Shown here: piece by piece, positions 6,802 through 8,317 of the stretch
Numbering within the stretch: the first letter of the stretch is position 1
Layout of the letters: the number at the start of each line of letters is the position of its first letter
Source: an archaeon
GTDB lineage: Archaea; Thermoproteota; Bathyarchaeia; TCS64
Assembly (NCBI GenBank): GCA_020444005.1
Contig: JAHLLU010000077.1
Coordinates: forward strand, 1-8,317
Direction: 5' to 3'
DNA: 8,317 nucleotides
Program-made: the position numbers and the translations under genes
Notes under the pieces: generated by a model
What the model saw: only the letters and a program-made list of their open reading frames with translations
Database searches by the model: none
Told to the model about the DNA's origin: nothing

Positions 6802-8317
6802 CTTGTGTTGTTTCCTCTGTAATAGTAACAGCACTATGGCGATTCCTGCTAGTATTGCGGGTAGGGGGTAGCCGGGTATTCCTTCGTTCGCTACCTCTAC
6901 AACATCTATGGTGAAGTAGTTGTACCATTGATCATTGTCGGTGTAATACCATTCCTCACCAACCTGAAATATCACATTGGCTTCAAGTTCAAGGGTCTGG
7001 GGAGTATCCGGTGCAGTAAACTGTACTACATAATCTTCTATGTCTGTGCCTTGGACCCAGTAAGTCTCGTCGAAGGCGTATGATTCAGTTGAATAATCGT
7101 AGACGCCTAGGCTGATCAATGTGATCTCGTTGAAACTGTATTCCAGTGAGGCGGTGAGGGTGATGGTTGAGCCTGCTTCTACAGTGGCTGGTGAGTCTAC
7201 TTGGTTGATATAGATGTACTCGTCTTCTTCGGTTGTTTCTAAGCTTGGTGTGTGTGAGCCTAGGTTTCCCTGTGCAGTGATTAGTTCATCATATGTAGCA
7301 GGGTCTAGTACCAGTGGATTTGTGTCTGTGTAGCCTTGTTTTGTTACCTCTACAGTCATCTCTGGTGTGTATTTCTCGGGGGGCATGATGATTGGTATCT
7401 GGGCTGGGTAATCGTATACCGTAACAGTGTACTCGTGGTCATACTGTGTAAATGATCCCTGATGTGTTGTCGTGACAGTGATGTTTACGGGTAGCATGTT
7501 TTCAGGTATGTCTAAAGTCAGTAGCCATGACTCGTCAACTGGGTGCTTTCTACGTTCGATACCCCATTTTAGATTGATGCCGATTGGTTCTCCTTGTTGC
7601 CATGTACCATCGGCGTTGGTGTCATTGAATATCTTATGGGAGACAAAAATCGTGTCGATGTCGCTAGCGGAGTAATCGTGGAATGGCTCGTTTTCGATTA
7701 AACCGTCATAGAGGTCTTTAATGTAGTTGATGTATCGTACCTCTGTGGTCTTTTCATCCAGTTTTATGAGCTTTCCCGTTGTTGCGTCATTCTCATAATA
7801 TTTTGGTAAAATATAGATCTGCATGAGTATATCCCATAACTGTTCAAGAGTCAGGTCAACATTATCGAAATCGGCTACCTCTTTTCCATCATACAGGTCC
7901 CAGAGGACGCTTGCAAAAGATAATTCCTCAAACCTGTAAGATTGGTCACGGTTATATCCTAAATACTCGTTTGCGCCTCCTATTGTGTATCTTGACCAAG
8001 CGAAATCTGGTAGCATGTTTGTCGTCGGGGGTTGGACATTCATCTCCTTGTTGATGACTAGGGACATGAACTCTGCGAAGGCTTCAAGGTAGCTGTCTGA
8101 TGTGCAGTGGTTAGCGATACCCCAATGGTTAGTATCAAGGGGCTTCCATTTACCGGCAGTAGCATCCCAAAAGTAATGACTTTCGGGTAGTTCCCCATAA
8201 TAATCCCACATTATATAGTGACTGAACTCGTGGAACTCACGATTCAGTGGTGCATCAGGGTCTGTTCTCTTCAATGCTAGCGATGAGTAATAGATCATGG
8301 GGTAAGTTGTCTTTCCA
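6793..8317 (-). CDS. Surface-anchored zinc metallopeptidase (5' end cut by window edge)
   Basis: The frame is open to the window edge (GKTTYP precedes the Met codon at 8298), so the start and any signal peptide are missing. Numbering here is from that internal Met. REFHEFSHYIMWD contains the zinc motif HEFSH (23-27, bases 8218-8232). EAFAE (72-76), 45 residues later, fits the ExxxE third-ligand helix of gluzincin peptidases. A further helix-like segment, FASVLWDLYDG (128-138), resembles segments seen in secreted peptidases with this motif. FNDTNADGTWQQGEP (224-238) looks like a calcium-binding DxNxDG loop of SdrD-B/dockerin style. Residues about 250-345 and 360-468 are beta-rich and probably carry binding or stalk domains. 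The chain ends with GIPGYPLP, a hydrophobic helix (about 480-493) and RKQHK, so the enzyme should be anchored outside the cell. It runs against the phosphotransferase gene, with stop codons overlapping, and is probably unrelated to it in function. Confidence 0.8.
   Translation of the reverse strand, partial: GKTTYPMIYYSSLALKRTDPDAPLNREFHEFSHYIMWDYYGELPESHYFWDATAGKWKPLDTNHWGIANHCTSDSYLEAFAEFMSLVINKEMNVQPPTTNMLPDFAWSRYTIGGANEYLGYNRDQSYRFEELSFASVLWDLYDGKEVADFDNVDLTLEQLWDILMQIYILPKYYENDATTGKLIKLDEKTTEVRYINYIKDLYDGLIENEPFHDYSASDIDTIFVSHKIFNDTNADGTWQQGEPIGINLKWGIERRKHPVDESWLLTLDIPENMLPVNITVTTTHQGSFTQYDHEYTVTVYDYPAQIPIIMPPEKYTPEMTVEVTKQGYTDTNPLVLDPATYDELITAQGNLGSHTPSLETTEEDEYIYINQVDSPATVEAGSTITLTASLEYSFNEITLISLGVYDYSTESYAFDETYWVQGTDIEDYVVQFTAPDTPQTLELEANVIFQVGEEWYYTDNDQWYNYFTIDVVEVANEGIPGYPLPAILAGIAIVLLLLQRKQHKLL

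Noticed and set aside
7798..7814. ATATTTT-GGT-AAAATAT inverted repeat with a TATA-like core
   Set aside because: It lies inside the peptidase coding sequence, is only A/T-rich 7-base arms, and no gene start follows it on either strand.
1..8317. CRISPR arrays, tRNA or rRNA genes, insertion sequences and attachment sites
   Set aside because: I saw no regularly spaced repeats, cloverleaf-like segments, transposase motifs or terminal repeats on either strand.

Overview
The window looks like archaeal DNA of medium G+C. The signs are GGAG and GGTGA ribosome sites, ATGA and GTGA stop/start overlaps, a TTG start, a TATA-like promoter box, a COG1361-type secreted protein beside a MacB-type ABC permease, and a surface peptidase ending in an IPGYP-transmembrane-basic tail. 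The overall style would fit an Asgard archaeon such as Thorarchaeia. That placement is an inference from protein style only and has low confidence. The window is densely coded: seven genes, two of them cut by the window edges, and no gene-free stretch longer than 74 bases.

Positions 1-2910 hold an ABC transporter operon on the + strand. It consists of the C-terminal end of a LolD/MacB-type ATPase, a secreted protein of four beta-sandwich repeats, and a complete MacB/FtsX-type permease. The ATPase and the secreted protein overlap as ATGA, and the permease follows after 14 bases from a TTG start with a GGTGA site. Together they look like an archaeal MacB-like machine in which the repeat protein takes the place of a MacA-type adaptor.

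Positions 2911-6801 hold a second + strand unit with its own candidate TATA box. It contains a small helix-turn-helix protein with a three-cysteine cluster, a membrane protein with a bacterial-type PH domain, and a phosphotransferase of 855 residues. The phosphotransferase has an ATP-grasp domain, a middle domain and a swivelling histidine domain, in the order found in rifampin phosphotransferase. It lacks the C-terminal PEP/pyruvate barrel of true PEP synthase. The three genes overlap or lie close together and are probably co-transcribed. No known pathway accounts for this grouping, and it is the best candidate here for an undescribed system.

Positions 6793-8317 hold a convergent minus-strand gene, cut at its 5' end by the window edge. 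It encodes a surface zinc metallopeptidase with HEFSH and EAFAE motifs, a Ca-binding-like DxNxDG loop, a beta-sandwich region and a C-terminal membrane anchor. It overlaps the phosphotransferase gene tail to tail by 9 bp.

Two DNA-level features stand out. Two perfect palindromes of 14 and 16 bp flank the start of the PH-domain gene. There is also a strongly patchy G+T excess on the + strand that switches within single genes and continues into the opposite-strand gene.
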